DNA from: Sweltsa coloradensis
Taxonomy: Eukaryota > Arthropoda > Insecta > Plecoptera > Chloroperlidae
NCBI GenBank assembly: GCA_024449915.1
Contig: JAMZAV010000067.1
Coordinates: 613,592-677,591, forward strand
Length of the DNA stretch: 64,000 nucleotides
Reading direction: 5' to 3'
Numbering within the stretch: the first letter of the stretch is position 1; the number at the start of each line of letters is the position of its first letter. The position numbers and the translations under genes are program-made. Shown here one piece after another: positions 63,805 through 64,000 of the stretch. The notes beneath the pieces are model-generated. The model was not told the origin of the DNA, did no database searches, and was given only the letters and a program-made list of their open reading frames with translations.

Positions 63805-64000
63805 TATTTATATAAATGTTATATATTTACAATAATAATAAATAATATATAGATTTCAATATTTTTATAAGTTTATTCTTTGTAAGCTTAGAGTTATTAT
63901 ATTATTGACCTAGTATTTCCAGATAATACAGAAATGCAGTTTCAAAAACGAATGTTCTTCTTCAAAAAAAGTTTTAAAAAAAAACAATATTATAATAATA
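63805..64000. other. AT-rich end of window
   Basis: No feature seen. Confidence 0.5.

Overview
The window is from a eukaryotic nuclear genome, most probably an insect. Three multi-exon gene models with GT..AG introns can be read: an odorant-receptor-like gene, a small secreted protein gene, and an Osiris-family (DUF1676-type) gene. Odorant receptors and Osiris genes are insect families. The order cannot be fixed from the sequence; Hemiptera is only a guess. Nearly everything else is AT-rich DNA filled with nested mobile elements.

Layout. 1-16546: a giant, imperfect inverted duplication with arms of about 4 kb. Its near-symmetry centre is near 12550, and it runs off the left window edge. The left arm is split by 8.77 kb of extra DNA (1977-10741) that contains LINE, SINE and MITE debris. 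16547-19240: degenerate SINE, LINE and Helitron-like sequence. 19241-22197 (minus): odorant-receptor-like gene, three exons visible, 3' exon(s) not found. 24398-26268: two head-to-head Helentron-like elements. 27400-28560: SINEs. 30605-32668 (minus): three-exon gene for a secreted, acidic, six-cysteine protein that I do not recognise. 33289-43844: Helentron-like elements, a decayed Jockey-type reverse transcriptase, SINEs and tRNA-like palindromes. 44798-63011 (plus): Osiris-like gene with a textbook TATA/initiator promoter, a 14.3-kb first intron and three small 3' exons. Its introns hold two piggyBac-type TTAA MITEs, Helentron-like elements, LINE remnants, a 10-unit minisatellite and a long GACA microsatellite. 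63170-63805: a small cluster of tRNA-like SINEs.

The three genes do not form an evident pathway: one is chemosensory, one is secreted and unknown, one is a cuticle or secretory-tissue-type Osiris protein. The repeat structure stands out more: (i) the giant palindrome; (ii) tRNA-like sequences whose T-arm ends are built into terminal inverted repeats; (iii) a transposon end pair collapsed to a perfect 30-bp palindrome between 7-bp direct repeats; (iv) two Helitron-like families ending in CTAG before a T; (v) nested insertions whose target duplications and empty sites can be read inside this same window. Splice models were read by eye and need transcript support.
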